Shown: one piece after another, positions 35,623 to 45,332 of the stretch | How the letters are laid out: each line of letters opens with the position of its first letter | Position numbering within the stretch: position 1 is the stretch's first letter | Origin: Oscillatoriales cyanobacterium | GTDB taxonomy: Bacteria; Cyanobacteriota; Cyanobacteriia; Cyanobacteriales; Microcoleaceae | Reading direction: 5' to 3' | Length of the DNA: 64,000 nucleotides | Assembly: GCA_004292955.1 (NCBI GenBank) | Contig: RDXX01000009.1 | Coordinates: 62,001 to 126,000 of the forward strand | Position numbers and translations under genes: made by a program | The notes under the pieces: generated by a model | Databases searched by the model: none | The model's input: only the letters and a program-made list of their open reading frames with translations | Told to the model about the DNA's origin: nothing

Positions 35623-36069
35623 CGGGATATTTCCCAGTATAAATACTGAGCAACCGGTTTACTCTTCCAGCATTCTGCACTCTCAGTCAGAAGCTTGTGC
35701 GATCGACCCGCTTTCTAGATTGGTTTGATCGTTCGGACTTTAGTCCGCATCAAAGTCTGTTGAGAAACCCAGTTAGGATCGCAAATTAAATAATTTACAC
35801 ATATTTGTGGGATGGGCGTCCCGCCCGTCTAGAAAGGACGGGCGGGACGCCCATCCCACAAGAACAATAAAAACTGTAAGTTATTTAATTTTCATTCCTT
35901 AGTACCCAAAATTTGTAGAAAAACCCAAAATATTCCTAAAAACTGGGTTTCTGGCTCTCTGGTTGCGTAAATCCCACAGACTGAGCGAAAGTGTTGTAGT
36001 CTATAGTTCAGGGCGAGTTAACAAGGTGGCTCGCAAAAATGCTGTCAATTGCCCTGGAGATTAAAAGGG
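35623..36069. other. Intergenic region with a MITE-like element
   Basis: It holds one copy of the GGATCGC/CATTCC element (35776-35899) and palindromes of the GAGAAACCCAGTT/AACTGGGTTTCT type (about 35758 and 35937), which recur near 48745, 54480, 54636 and 58558. No gene is seen. Confidence 0.45.
35776..35899. mobile_element. MITE-like hairpin element, GGATCGC/CATTCC family, copy 3
   Basis: About 124 bp; left end GGATCGCAAATTAAATAATT, right end TTATTTAATTTTCATTCC, perfect core palindrome GTGGGATGGGCGTCCCGCCC. Flanked by the 3-bp direct repeat TTA. Nearly identical to copy 2. Confidence 0.75.
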
Positions 36070-38724
36070 ATGGCCCGCAGAAGAGTTAGACAAACGTCAA
36101 GAGCGAATTTAAAACAAGAGATTTTACTCAATCGAATTACCAATCGCATCCGCAACTCTTTAGAACTGCAAGAGATTTTGACGACAACGGCGCGAGAAAT
36201 CCGCAGCTTTTTAGGAAGCGATCGGGTAAAAGTTTATCGCTTTGATGCAGACGGTAGCGGCGAGGTGATTGCCGAGGCCATCAACGGCGAAAATGTGCCA
36301 TCTCTGCTGGGTTTGCGCTTTCCTGCGGGGGACATTCCGCCTAGTGCGCGCGAAATGTTTGTCAAAGCGCGGCAGCGAGTGATTGTAGATGTGGGATTGC
36401 AGCATAAAATAATTAATCGCTTAGATTGTCCCGAAACCGGCCAAACTTTAGCGGTTGAAGATATTCGCTATTGTCCTGTAGACCCCTGTCACGCAGAATA
36501 TCTGGAGGCTATGGGGGTGCGTTCTTCTCTGACGGTGCCGATCGTACATCAAAATCAACTTTGGGGGCTGCTGGCCTGTCACCACAGTCAACCCAAACGG
36601 TTTAGCGATCGAGAATTGAACATGGTACAGTTGCTTGTGGATCAGCTTTCAATTGCGATCGCCCAATCTTTTCTCCTCACTCAAGCCCGACAGCAAGCGC
36701 GCGACGAAGCCGTTGTCAACCAAATTAGCAGTTTGCTGCACTCTCCTCTGGAACTAAACGAAATTCGGCAAGCAGTTCTCGAACAAAGTGTCAAGCATTT
36801 GGACGGTTCGGGAGGACGCTTGTACATTGCCGCCGAATTTGGCGATCGGCCGGCTAAACTTTATACCTGCGGGCAGCAGCCTCCAGACACCAATCTCGAA
36901 CTCACCGAGTTTTGGCAGCAGATCATGGGGTGGGCCAACCAAGACGAGCAACCAAAAACTGCCGACAGTACCAGCCAATTAGGCATTTATCAAAATCTAT
37001 ATTCCGAGCATTACAGTTCAATTGATACAAATATTTCTAATTTAATCGTCCCGCACTTGTACGCGATTTCCGATATTGCTCAAGAACCTCAAGTCAAATC
37101 TTTATCTGCAAATTTTCTCGAAGCTGACATTCGGTCATTTTTGGCAGTACCGCTGCAATACCGCCAACAGTGCATCGGCTGTCTCACCATTTTTCGCGCA
37201 GCCGTAGAAACCGAAATTTTGTGGGCTGGCCGTTGCAGTTCCGACGCCCGGAGCGATCGACCCCGACAGTCCTTTGCAGCTTGGAAAGAAATCAAAATCG
37301 GCGAAGCTCAAAAGTGGAGCAGCGAGGAACAGAAACTAGCAAAATCATTAGGAACTCACCTGTACATGGCTGCCATGCAGAGGCGCGTCGAGGCGATGAT
37401 GCGACATCAAGCTTCTCACGACCCATTAACAGGTTTAGCTAATAGATTGCTGTTTAATGAAAGGCTGTCTTTAGCTTTAGCTAACGCTCACCAGAATGCA
37501 GAAATGTTGGCGGTGATATTTCTAGACTTAGACAGATTTAAAAATGTTAACGATACTCTCGGCCACCCAGTGGGCGACCAGTTGCTGAAAGGTGTATCTC
37601 GGCGTTTGACTAACTGTTTGCGCCTCGGGGATTCGATCGCCCGTTGGGGCGGGGATGAATTTACTTTGCTGCTGTACAATATCAACAGCCCAGAGGACGC
37701 AACTAAGGTTTGCCAGCGAATAATCCAGAGTTTAAGCACTCCTTTTGATTTTGACGGTCGGGAACTTTATACTAAGGCTAGTTTGGGAATTGCTTTGGCT
37801 CCTTATGACGGAGAAGATGCAGAAACCTTACTGAAAAATGCTGATGCTGCGATGTACAAAGCTAAACAGAAAGGTCGGAATAATTATCATTTTTACACGC
37901 GGGCGATCGGCAATCAAGTCTCTGAAGAACTTAACTTAGAAAATCTTCTTTACAAAGCCCTAAAAAACTCCGAGTTTGTGCTGCACTATCAACCGCAAAT
38001 CAACTTAAATACTTGCCAAATAGTCGGCATGGAAGCTTTGATTCGCTGGCAGCATCCCGAACGCGGTTTGATTCCTCCCGATCGATTTATTCCCTTAGCT
38101 GAGGAAACAGGATTAATCTGCCAAATTGACGAATGGGTACTGCGGACAGCTTGCTTGCAAAATCGAGAGTGGCAGTTATTGGGATTGCCGCCAGTACGGG
38201 TAGCTGTGAATTTATCAGGTCGTCAGTTTCTACAAGCTAACACGGTAGAAACCATTGCTAAAATCTTGTCAGAAACCGAGTTAAATCCCGAGTATTTAGA
38301 AATAGAAATTACCGAGACAGTTGCCATGACAGATGTAAATTTTACGGTGTCGGTATTGCAGCAGTTGCAGCAAATGGGAATTCAAATTTCTCTGGACGAT
38401 TTTGGCACAGGTTATTCTTCGCTGTGGTCTCTGAAAAACTTCCCACTGAATAATTTAAAAATAGATAAATCCTTCGTGGCAGATTTGCTCAACGGCAACA
38501 GCGGTGCTACGATTGTGAAAGTGGCGATCGCCCTGGGACAGGGCCTGAATTTACAGGTGATTGCTGAGGGAGTGGAAACAGCAGAACAGTTGGCATTTTT
38601 GCAATCGCTTCAATGCGATATGGGTCAGGGTTACTTCTTTAGCAAACCCATACCGGCGGCGGCCGCAACCCAATTGTATCTAGAAAATCAACTGAGTAAA
38701 ATATGTAGTTTAGATTCACAATGA
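36070..38724 (+). CDS. GAF-GGDEF-EAL protein with a cyanobacteriochrome-like GAF domain
   Basis: The start at ATG 36070 (MARRRVRQTS) gives 884 residues. GAF1 (about 25-190) is phytochrome-like: FPAGDIPPSAREMF corresponds to the conserved Asp loop, and Cys140-His141 in DPCHAEYLEAMGVRSSLTVPI is the position of the bilin-binding cysteine. A second, less conserved GAF (about 205-440) follows. The GGDEF domain (about 450-620) has an intact active site RWGGDEF and the Asp-rich FLDLDRFKNVNDTLGH; the EAL domain (about 635-875) has EALIRW, NLSGRQF, ITET, DDFGTGYSSL and AEGVE. Both synthesis and hydrolysis of cyclic di-GMP are therefore possible, perhaps controlled by light. It is probably cytosolic. 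Confidence 0.92.
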   Translation: MARRRVRQTSRANLKQEILLNRITNRIRNSLELQEILTTTAREIRSFLGSDRVKVYRFDADGSGEVIAEAINGENVPSLLGLRFPAGDIPPSAREMFVKARQRVIVDVGLQHKIINRLDCPETGQTLAVEDIRYCPVDPCHAEYLEAMGVRSSLTVPIVHQNQLWGLLACHHSQPKRFSDRELNMVQLLVDQLSIAIAQSFLLTQARQQARDEAVVNQISSLLHSPLELNEIRQAVLEQSVKHLDGSGGRLYIAAEFGDRPAKLYTCGQQPPDTNLELTEFWQQIMGWANQDEQPKTADSTSQLGIYQNLYSEHYSSIDTNISNLIVPHLYAISDIAQEPQVKSLSANFLEADIRSFLAVPLQYRQQCIGCLTIFRAAVETEILWAGRCSSDARSDRPRQSFAAWKEIKIGEAQKWSSEEQKLAKSLGTHLYMAAMQRRVEAMMRHQASHDPLTGLANRLLFNERLSLALANAHQNAEMLAVIFLDLDRFKNVNDTLGHPVGDQLLKGVSRRLTNCLRLGDSIARWGGDEFTLLLYNINSPEDATKVCQRIIQSLSTPFDFDGRELYTKASLGIALAPYDGEDAETLLKNADAAMYKAKQKGRNNYHFYTRAIGNQVSEELNLENLLYKALKNSEFVLHYQPQINLNTCQIVGMEALIRWQHPERGLIPPDRFIPLAEETGLICQIDEWVLRTACLQNREWQLLGLPPVRVAVNLSGRQFLQANTVETIAKILSETELNPEYLEIEITETVAMTDVNFTVSVLQQLQQMGIQISLDDFGTGYSSLWSLKNFPLNNLKIDKSFVADLLNGNSGATIVKVAIALGQGLNLQVIAEGVETAEQLAFLQSLQCDMGQGYFFSKPIPAAAATQLYLENQLSKICSLDSQ

Positions 38725-38781
38725 GAAATACTGCTATGGTGCGTGTAAAAAATAAAATTCCTCGCAAGTAACCCTAAATAA

Positions 38782-38902
38782 AGGTACGTTGTTGCGCTTG
38801 GGCGCTCTTTCATATATATAATCAGAGGGCTGAAGCCCAACAACGTACCTAAACGCTCTTTCATATATATAATCAGAGGGCCCAAGCCCAACAACGTACC
38901 TA
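38782..38902. repeat. GTACGTTGTTGCGC hairpin repeat with a duplicated right half
   Basis: One left arm (AGGTACGTTGTTGCGCTTGG) and two successive copies of the loop plus right arm (CTCTTTCATATATATAATCA and AAGCCCAACAACGTACCT). A local duplication is evident. It lies between convergent genes. Confidence 0.75.
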
Positions 38903-38907
38903 ACAGA

Positions 38908-40560
38908 TTACTGCCAAACAAACACTTTGGCTTCGTATTCCGGCAAGTCAATCGTAATATTGTCATCGCCAGATTCCACATCATAATTGCCCGTCCATTC
39001 GTGCCAAGTTCCGTTTGCCGGGAAGTGAGGAACGCTGTAACCCGCCAGATAATTTTCTGACAGATTTGCCACTACTACAACTCTCGAACCTTCATCGTTC
39101 CAGCGAGTGTAAGCAAACACTTTCGAGTCTGGATCTTCGTGGAAAAAGTCGATGTTTTCGGTGTAAAGTGCTTGGTTGTTTTTGCGGAGGTGAATCAAGC
39201 CTTTGTAGTATTCCCACAAACCTTTATTCATGTCATTTCCCAGCAGCGTCCAGTCAATTTTTGCTTGCTCGATCGTTTTGGCTTTGTATTCGCCAAATTC
39301 TTCGCCCATCCAAATCAGCGGTACGCCAACTGCTGTCATTAACAATACAGAACCCAACTTCGCCCGCTTGAATGCTGGTTCATCCAAAATCCCGCGATCG
39401 CCCAATTCTGAGAATACGCGATCGTGATCGTGATTGCTCAGATAATTCACTACATTGGTAGCACCCAAGAAGCCTTGCCGCTTGCAGTCGATCGCATCTT
39501 TGAGCCGTTCTAAATCAAAGGTATCGCCGCAGATATGTTCGACTATGCAGTGATAGAAACTGTCGTGCCAGCAGCCGTCCATCGGGCCGTCTATATTGGT
39601 GATGCTGGGAGTTTCGGGAATGTATTCGGCAACGGTGTAAAAGGGTTTTGGGCCAGCAGCATTTTTGGCTTCTTGAACTATCCAGTGCATGAAATCGTAG
39701 TTGGCAATTTGTCGGGCTGCGTCGAAACGAATGCCGTCGAGATGGTATTCTTGAATCCAATAGCGGACTGTATCGCCGATGAATTTGCGCGCCGGGTAAG
39801 TTCCTAAGTTTTCGTCGTAAAATTCGTAGTTGAATTCTGGGCCCCAATTGTTGTCTGGATCGCGGGGGGCGTGGTGGTACCAATAATCGTGATCGATTTG
39901 GGTGAGGGGGCTGGATGATTCGGAGTGGTTGTAAATCCCGTCGATGATGACGCGAATCCCGCGCCCGTGACACTCGTCTATCAGGTTTTTGAGTTGTTCG
40001 GTGGTGCCGTAGCTGGACTCCGCAGCGAAGAAGTAGCGCGGGTTGTAGCCCCAACTGTAGTCGCCTGGGTATTCTTTGAGGGGCATGAGTTCGATCGCGT
40101 TAACGCCGAGTTCGACTAGATAATCGAGTTTTTCGACGACGTGCTCGTACTTGCCGCGGGCGAGGGGATCGGCTTCGCCACCGGAAAAGTCGGCAACGTG
40201 CATTTCGTAGATTACTAATTCTCGATCGGCTGGTAGCGGTTTGTCATCGTGCTGCCACACGTAGGTATCCACGATGCGATCGCCATCTTTGATTCTGATC
40301 GCGCCGTTTTGAGTGGGATCGTCGATATCAGTCGCGCAGGGATCTACCACATCTACCCACTGATCTGCCTCCAGAAACCAGCTTTTGGACTGCACGCGAA
40401 ATTTGTATTGATAAACGCCATCCTCCAACTCAACTCGCGTGCGGAAATAACCTTCTTCGTCCTTTGCCATCGGAATTTCTTCCCAATTAGAAAAAGACCC
40501 CACCAAGGCAGCTCCTTTGTTGTAGGGAGCAAATAACTGGAATTCAATTGGAGCGCTCAT
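38908..40560 (-). CDS. Alpha-amylase family glycosidase (GH13) with N-terminal CBM48-like domain
   Basis: The 550-residue protein starts at ATG 40560 with AGAGG 6 bases upstream. The N-terminal domain (1-85) is a glycogen-binding immunoglobulin-like fold (FAPYNKGAALVGSFSNWEEIPM, VYQYKFRVQSKSW). The GH13 barrel has YEMHVADFSGG, VIDGIYNHS, the nucleophile region YHLDGIRFDAARQI, the acid/base Glu in YTVAEYIPETP, and the third Asp in NYLSNHDHDRVF. The C-terminal beta domain ends in EYEAKVFVWQ. It resembles branching/debranching-related cyanobacterial enzymes acting on glycogen. No signal peptide. A deleted paralogue is at 32256-32971. Confidence 0.9.
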   Translation of the reverse strand: MSAPIEFQLFAPYNKGAALVGSFSNWEEIPMAKDEEGYFRTRVELEDGVYQYKFRVQSKSWFLEADQWVDVVDPCATDIDDPTQNGAIRIKDGDRIVDTYVWQHDDKPLPADRELVIYEMHVADFSGGEADPLARGKYEHVVEKLDYLVELGVNAIELMPLKEYPGDYSWGYNPRYFFAAESSYGTTEQLKNLIDECHGRGIRVIIDGIYNHSESSSPLTQIDHDYWYHHAPRDPDNNWGPEFNYEFYDENLGTYPARKFIGDTVRYWIQEYHLDGIRFDAARQIANYDFMHWIVQEAKNAAGPKPFYTVAEYIPETPSITNIDGPMDGCWHDSFYHCIVEHICGDTFDLERLKDAIDCKRQGFLGATNVVNYLSNHDHDRVFSELGDRGILDEPAFKRAKLGSVLLMTAVGVPLIWMGEEFGEYKAKTIEQAKIDWTLLGNDMNKGLWEYYKGLIHLRKNNQALYTENIDFFHEDPDSKVFAYTRWNDEGSRVVVVANLSENYLAGYSVPHFPANGTWHEWTGNYDVESGDDNITIDLPEYEAKVFVWQ

Positions 40561-41176
40561 AATGCCTCTTTTTAAGATTTTTCAGGAGCAGTAGATAGTT
40601 TTAATCTCGCAAATTGAAGCGAACTCTGGCATCACTCTGCGGATATAATTTATGTAAGTGCTTAACTATTCCTAAAAGTATGAGTATCTGGCCGAGCCTA
40701 CGCATTTTATGAAGTGACATCGCGCCATACCGACAGTGCGATCGGAATTTTATCAGAAGGAAGAAGGAAGAAGGAAGAAGAAGAAATAAGGAAGAAAACC
40801 AATGGTTTGAGCAATTAAGAACGTTCTAAACGTCCGGTGCGGTTGTTATATATAACTTTACCTTGCTCAACTATAAGTATTAATAATCTGAGAAGTATTT
40901 GGCATCTATCTTAAGGTAGATTTACACAGAAAAAGATGATCTTCAATATCTGCACAAGGATAGATGCGGACTTAAATATAGCTTTTAAAACATCAGATTA
41001 TTCGGCTGGCGATTCTGAGATTTAAGCCTATATCTTCGGCAGTAAAGTGCGCCGAATAATACCCTATACAAGCGCCAACAATTAGTCGGTCGGCGCGCAG
41101 TACGCATCCTAAAATTAATGCGTAAGGTGCGCGGGCGCACCCTACTTTTAACTTGCTTTTGCCTGCTGGTGAGGCT
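40561..41176. other. Intergenic region between the amylase and LuxR-type regulator
   Basis: A GGAAGAA array lies at 40757-40797 and an inverted repeat GTGCGCCGAATAATACCC / GCGCACCCTAC near 41047-41145. No gene is recognised. Confidence 0.4.
40757..40797. repeat. GGAAGAA heptamer array
   Basis: Four copies of GAAGGAA run in tandem and end in a GAAGAAG tract. The same repeat occurs inside the glycosyltransferase gene at 49369-49437. Confidence 0.75.
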
Positions 41177-41899
41177 TTATCCAACCAAGCCAGAACGCAG
41201 GGCGAGAACGGCCGCCTGAGTGCGATCGTCAGCGCACAGCTTGTTCAGAATATTGCGGACATGAGTCTTGACTGTACCGACAGTAATGTACAGCTTTTCG
41301 GCGATAGCAGCATTGCTGTAACCCTGCACGATCAGTTCCAAAACTTCTAACTCCCGCTCGGTTAAAGGGTAAGTTTCAATGATGTGACTGAACTCGGGTT
41401 CGGCAGCCTTAATTGTGACTCTTTTGCCCTCAGGCTTCGGCTCTTCTGGAGCCGACTCCTTAGTGCGAGCTTGTTTCAGCACGATACGAGCGATCGCCGG
41501 ATCGATCCAAGAGTTACCTTCATGGGTTACTTTTACTACGTCCAACAACTGGTCGAAGCTGATATCTTTCATGCAGTAAGAGTCAGCTCCGGCGGCAAAA
41601 GCTGCCAGAACTTCTTCTTCGTTGTCTTGAAAAGTCAGAATCAAAACTTTGGTATCGGGATCGGAGTCGGCTGCTATCGATTTTTTGAATTTTTGTGTCA
41701 GTTCAATGCCGTCAAAATCTGGCAAGCCAATGTCTACAATTGCCACGTCAGGTTTGGTAGACTGAAGCAGTTTCAATCCGTCTGTAGCGTTAGCTGCATC
41801 CCCGACAACTTCTATGGTGTCACGCTGTTGTAAAGCTGTGCGGATGCCGACTCTTGTCAGGTCGTGGTCTTCTATTAAAGCAACGCGAATTTTACTCAT
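41177..41899 (-). CDS. NarL/FixJ-family response regulator
   Basis: The 240-residue protein begins at ATG 41899 with GGAAGAAAG upstream. The receiver (1-130) has VALIEDHDLTRVGI, the phosphoacceptor in VAIVDIGLPDFDG, LILTFQD, and the family's YCMKDIS lysine. After a charged linker (ESAPEEPKPEGKR) the LuxR-type DNA-binding domain is complete: YPLTERELEVLELIVQGYSNAAIAEKLYITVGTVKTHVRNILNKL. It should activate transcription when phosphorylated. The histidine kinase gene at 42293 is divergent from it, 393 bp away, and is a candidate partner. Confidence 0.93.
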   Translation of the reverse strand: MSKIRVALIEDHDLTRVGIRTALQQRDTIEVVGDAANATDGLKLLQSTKPDVAIVDIGLPDFDGIELTQKFKKSIAADSDPDTKVLILTFQDNEEEVLAAFAAGADSYCMKDISFDQLLDVVKVTHEGNSWIDPAIARIVLKQARTKESAPEEPKPEGKRVTIKAAEPEFSHIIETYPLTERELEVLELIVQGYSNAAIAEKLYITVGTVKTHVRNILNKLCADDRTQAAVLALRSGLVG

Positions 41900-42292
41900 C
41901 TTTCTTCCAATAGTCCGCTAAACTTTTAAAATATCGTCAAGTGACTCAGCCAAACTGAGTAAATTTGAGAATGTGTCCTGATTTAGGGTTTGACAGCCCG
42001 CACATCTTTTTCCAGCATACTCATGCAGCCGCCAAGATTGCAAGTAAATTTTTAAATTATTTTGCGGCGCGGGGAAAGCGCGATCGGGACAGGTAAGCTC
42101 TCAATGTTTAAACAGTGTAACTGAATTATCCCATTGTCCGCCCCTTGATAGAGGTAAAGATATCACTACCGAGATAGATTTAAAGTATAAAAACTTTTGA
42201 TGCACATTGGCCGTCAAAATTAATAAAGCTAGCAGCACGAGTCTTGAGCCGGTGTTAGGGCTCAAGTTGAATGCTTATTTATAAAACCAGTT
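41900..42292. promoter_or_regulatory. Divergent region between the response regulator and histidine kinase genes
   Basis: It should carry promoters for both genes. A GAGATAGATTTAAAGTATAAAAA stretch near 42170-42192 is a plausible AT-rich promoter for the kinase, although I see no firm -35/-10 pair. No gene is seen. Confidence 0.35.
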
Positions 42293-44161
42293 ATGACTCA
42301 CTATCACGCCAATAACTCTTTTCGCTCGGACTTTTCCGACGCGGAAATACTATACAAGGTATCAGAAATAACAGCCCCCCAACACCTAGTTTGCGACGGC
42401 GAAACTCTGAACGATCGCCTGTGGTCGGCAATTCCTCATATAGTTTGGAAAGCAAATGCCAGCGGCTGGGCGACTTATTTAGGCGAGCGCTGGGAGGAGT
42501 ACACGGGGGTACCAGTAGCAGCAGCATTGGGTTTCGGCTATCTGGCGCAGGTTCACCCAGAAGACTGCGCTCGTCTGTTGGCGCGATCGCGCCCGGATGC
42601 TGGGCCGCCCCAAAGTTACGAAATACAATTTCGTCTCCGGGCGCAAGAGGGCACTTACCGCTGGAACTTGGCCAGAGGATCGCCCGCCAACCCTGACAGT
42701 CATGATGTTTTGGAGTGGGTGGGAACTTACACAGATATGGAGGCGATCGCACAAACTCAAGGCTCGCTCGCAGCAGAAGCAGAAATTTGGCGCCGCCAAG
42801 CGTGTCCGGAAGTTAACTTCACAGGCAAAAATTTGGGCAAAATAGACGCAGGGAGTGATTTGCAGGCGATCGAGCGGTTTACAAATTTGTTGAGCCAGCG
42901 CAACGGTAACTTGTGCGAGTTGTTGCAAGCGATCGCAGACGCGACTGTGGAGGCGATCGCCGGAGCTGAATTTTGCCTGGTTGCGCTCCCGGAGTGGGAT
43001 TCCAGCGGCCTCAAACTCAGCGCTGTCGGGGGCGCGGCCAACTTTTCTGCGGGCAGAACCCCGCAGATACAAGACAAGCTTCTGCTGAAAGCGTTTGCGA
43101 CGGGAGAGTCTCAACTGTGGCGCTCAGAGTCGGGCCCAGGAGTGCCGGCGGCGGCCTGTGCTGCGGCGATCGAGTCGCGGGAAACCGGGCGTTTGGGCGT
43201 TTTGGCGATCGGTAATGTCCAAGACAGGACGGCTATTGACAGCGGATCTGTGCAACTGCTGGCGGTGATGGGAAGACAAGCTGCGATCGCGATTAACAGC
43301 GCGCGGGCGATCGAAAAATTAAAAAAGCAGGAACAACTTTTAGACTTGCAAAACGAGCTGCTAATTCGCCAACAGGAAGAACTGGAAAATCAGGGGCGGC
43401 GCATTCAACAGCAAAAATTGCAACTGCTAGAAGCAGCAAAGTTAAAATCGCAATTTTTGGCCACCATGTCCCACGAATTGCTAACTCCCATGAATGCGAT
43501 TATCGGCTTTTCCCAATTGCTGCTGCGCCAGCACAAACAACTGCTGAGCGCGCAGCAAATAGATATGGTGGGGCGAATTTTAAATAACGGCAAAAACCTG
43601 CTAGTCCTGCTCGACGATATCCTCGACCTCTCCAAAATCGAGAGCGGTCGCACCGAATTAGAAATTGAAGAATTTGATTTAGCGCATTTAGTAATGGATG
43701 TGGCTCTGGAATTCGGAAATCAAGCTACCGAAAAGAATGTGGCAATGTCCGTCTGCGTGGGCTTGCAGGATCGGTGTATCGTTAATGACAAGTTGCGGCT
43801 GCGGCAAGTTTTGGTGAATCTGATTTCCAACGCGGTTAAATTCACTCATCAGGGCTGCATTTGCATTGAGGTAGGGGAATTAGAGGGCGATCGGCTAATT
43901 ATCACCGTTCGGGATACAGGAATCGGCATTTCCGAAACAGATCTGCCCCACATTTTCGACAAATTCCATCAAGCCGACCAAAGCACAACCCGCCCATATC
44001 CAGGCACTGGTTTAGGACTAGCGATTAGTGCCTCGTTAGTCAAGATAATGAACAGCACAATTACGGTCGAAAGTCAACTAAAAAAAGGTTCGAGATTTGC
44101 GATCGAAATCCCGCGAAAAATTAACCCCAAAAAGTCAATTCCTGACTGCAAACATTTTTGA
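42293..44161 (+). CDS. PAS-GAF sensor histidine kinase
   Basis: The 622-residue soluble protein has no membrane helix. A PAS domain with PAC (about 35-160; LWSAIPHIVWKANASG, EYTGVP, IQFRLRAQEGTYRWNLARG) precedes a GAF domain (about 185-335). A coiled coil of about 45 residues (KKQEQLLDLQNELLIRQQEELE) leads to the HisKA domain, MSHELLTPMNAIIGFSQLLL. The usual Arg after HEL is Leu here. The ATPase has N-box QVLVNLISNAVKF, G1 VRDTGIGI, F-box FDKFHQAD and G2 GTGLGLAISASLVKIM. It is a likely partner of the divergent LuxR-type regulator. Confidence 0.92.
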   Translation: MTHYHANNSFRSDFSDAEILYKVSEITAPQHLVCDGETLNDRLWSAIPHIVWKANASGWATYLGERWEEYTGVPVAAALGFGYLAQVHPEDCARLLARSRPDAGPPQSYEIQFRLRAQEGTYRWNLARGSPANPDSHDVLEWVGTYTDMEAIAQTQGSLAAEAEIWRRQACPEVNFTGKNLGKIDAGSDLQAIERFTNLLSQRNGNLCELLQAIADATVEAIAGAEFCLVALPEWDSSGLKLSAVGGAANFSAGRTPQIQDKLLLKAFATGESQLWRSESGPGVPAAACAAAIESRETGRLGVLAIGNVQDRTAIDSGSVQLLAVMGRQAAIAINSARAIEKLKKQEQLLDLQNELLIRQQEELENQGRRIQQQKLQLLEAAKLKSQFLATMSHELLTPMNAIIGFSQLLLRQHKQLLSAQQIDMVGRILNNGKNLLVLLDDILDLSKIESGRTELEIEEFDLAHLVMDVALEFGNQATEKNVAMSVCVGLQDRCIVNDKLRLRQVLVNLISNAVKFTHQGCICIEVGELEGDRLIITVRDTGIGISETDLPHIFDKFHQADQSTTRPYPGTGLGLAISASLVKIMNSTITVESQLKKGSRFAIEIPRKINPKKSIPDCKHF

Positions 44162-44483
44162 TATTGATAGCAGAAGCAAGTTCGGCAACCGATTTTGGAA
44201 CGGATGTAACGGATTTAACGAAGGTCATATCGAATATCGAATATCGAATTATCGAATCCGGTAGCATCGGAATTATTAGTAGCCGAAATGAGGAGACGGC
44301 AGTGCCGTTTCCCTACCGCTATTAATTGTGGGGAAACGGCACTGCCGTCTCCTCTGCAATTCCGGTGTAACCGGAATTGATATCAGTAGGGTGTGCACCT
44401 TACCGCTTAGGAATGGAAAGGACTGAAGTCCTCACTACGAACCTGCAATCAATTTTATAGTGAGGGCTTTAGCAAAGTCCGAT
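44162..44483. other. Intergenic region with the ATCCGGTAGC / GATATCA element
   Basis: The element at about 44262-44385 and a partial GTAGTGAGGAC hairpin (44421-44480) fill most of it. No gene is seen. Confidence 0.45.
44262..44385. mobile_element. MITE-like element with AGGAGACGGCAGTGCCGT core, copy 1
   Basis: The left end is ATCCGGTAGCATCGGAATTA, the right end GGTGTAACCGGAATTGATAT, with inverted outer parts around a perfect hairpin (AGGAGACGGCAGTGCCGTTT and inverse). A second full copy is at about 55316-55457; core-only copies are at 55488-55556 and 56908-57036. Confidence 0.65.
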
Positions 44484-45011
44484 CTAAAGACTAGAAGTTT
44501 TCCCAACTTGAGCCTGAGTAGCAATTGGTTTAACATCGGTGTAGCCCATATTATTAGCTACATCGCGCAGCACCGAAATTTGCTGTTCAAACTCCAGACC
44601 TTCAATTTGATCTAACACGCCATTCACAGCCTCAGTTGCCTCATATCCTTCGGGGATATCGACAATTTTATCCCCCATATCAATAGCCCAAGCATACCAA
44701 ACCAGCAACTGATTGTTAGCAGTTAAAGCTCCGTAAGCGCGAGAATAAGGCGTGTCGTCACCGTTGACAATACCTCGCATTATATTCAGTTGTTGGTCGT
44801 GGGAAAGGTTGTAAAAATCATTTAGCAACATGGGAGCTAACTCTGGTTCCGCAGCAGTGGGAGCGGCTGGTGTAATTGAGTCTCCCATTTTTTCATAAAT
44901 AAAGTAGAGCAGTGCCAGTTTTTCATCTGTACCCAAACCGTTTATTTTATCAACCATGTTTTGAGTATCGTCTGAGAGAGCGTGAGTATTGGTCGCGGCG
45001 GGTGAGTTCAT
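44484..45011 (-). CDS. hcp: Helical carotenoid protein (OCP N-terminal-domain homologue)
   Basis: The 175-residue protein equals the N-terminal domain of orange carotenoid protein without the NTF2-like C-terminal domain. The homologous helices are visible: LGTDEKLALLYFIYEKMGDSITPAAP, YNLSHDQQLNIMRGIVNGDDTPYSRAYGALTANNQLLVWYAWAIDMGDKIV, and GVLDQIEGLEFEQQISVLRDVANNMGYT. These residues wrap a ketocarotenoid. Some helical carotenoid proteins quench singlet oxygen or phycobilisomes. ATG 45011 has AAGGA upstream. A small acidic gene is divergent 321 bp away. Confidence 0.9.
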   Translation of the reverse strand: MNSPAATNTHALSDDTQNMVDKINGLGTDEKLALLYFIYEKMGDSITPAAPTAAEPELAPMLLNDFYNLSHDQQLNIMRGIVNGDDTPYSRAYGALTANNQLLVWYAWAIDMGDKIVDIPEGYEATEAVNGVLDQIEGLEFEQQISVLRDVANNMGYTDVKPIATQAQVGKTSSL

Positions 45012-45332
45012 AAGTTAAAATTCCTTAAAAATGCTTCCAGAATATATAAATATCAACATTTGTAGGTACAAGTCACCATCCCCGAGAGGTAATGCGATTT
45101 TAGATTTTAGATTTTAGATTTTAGATTTTGAAATGACTTATTTCATAAGGGTTTTGAGCTTGCAGAGAGTTGTCTTGTTTTCGGAAACTGGTGTAATGCT
45201 GAGCCAAGGTCTTAAAATAAATCATCCTTGAGATAGAAGCCAACAATACATCTGCGGGAAGATGAAAATAATAGGAATTTTAGCGACAATAATTATATTG
45301 AATTGTTAAATAAAAGTAACAAGGAGTCGGCT
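45012..45332. other. Divergent region between the helical carotenoid gene and a small acidic gene
   Basis: It holds an AATCTAA-type array (complement, 45100-45130) and probably the promoters for both genes. TTATTTCATAAGGG (45133) is a short inverted motif. No gene is seen. Confidence 0.4.
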
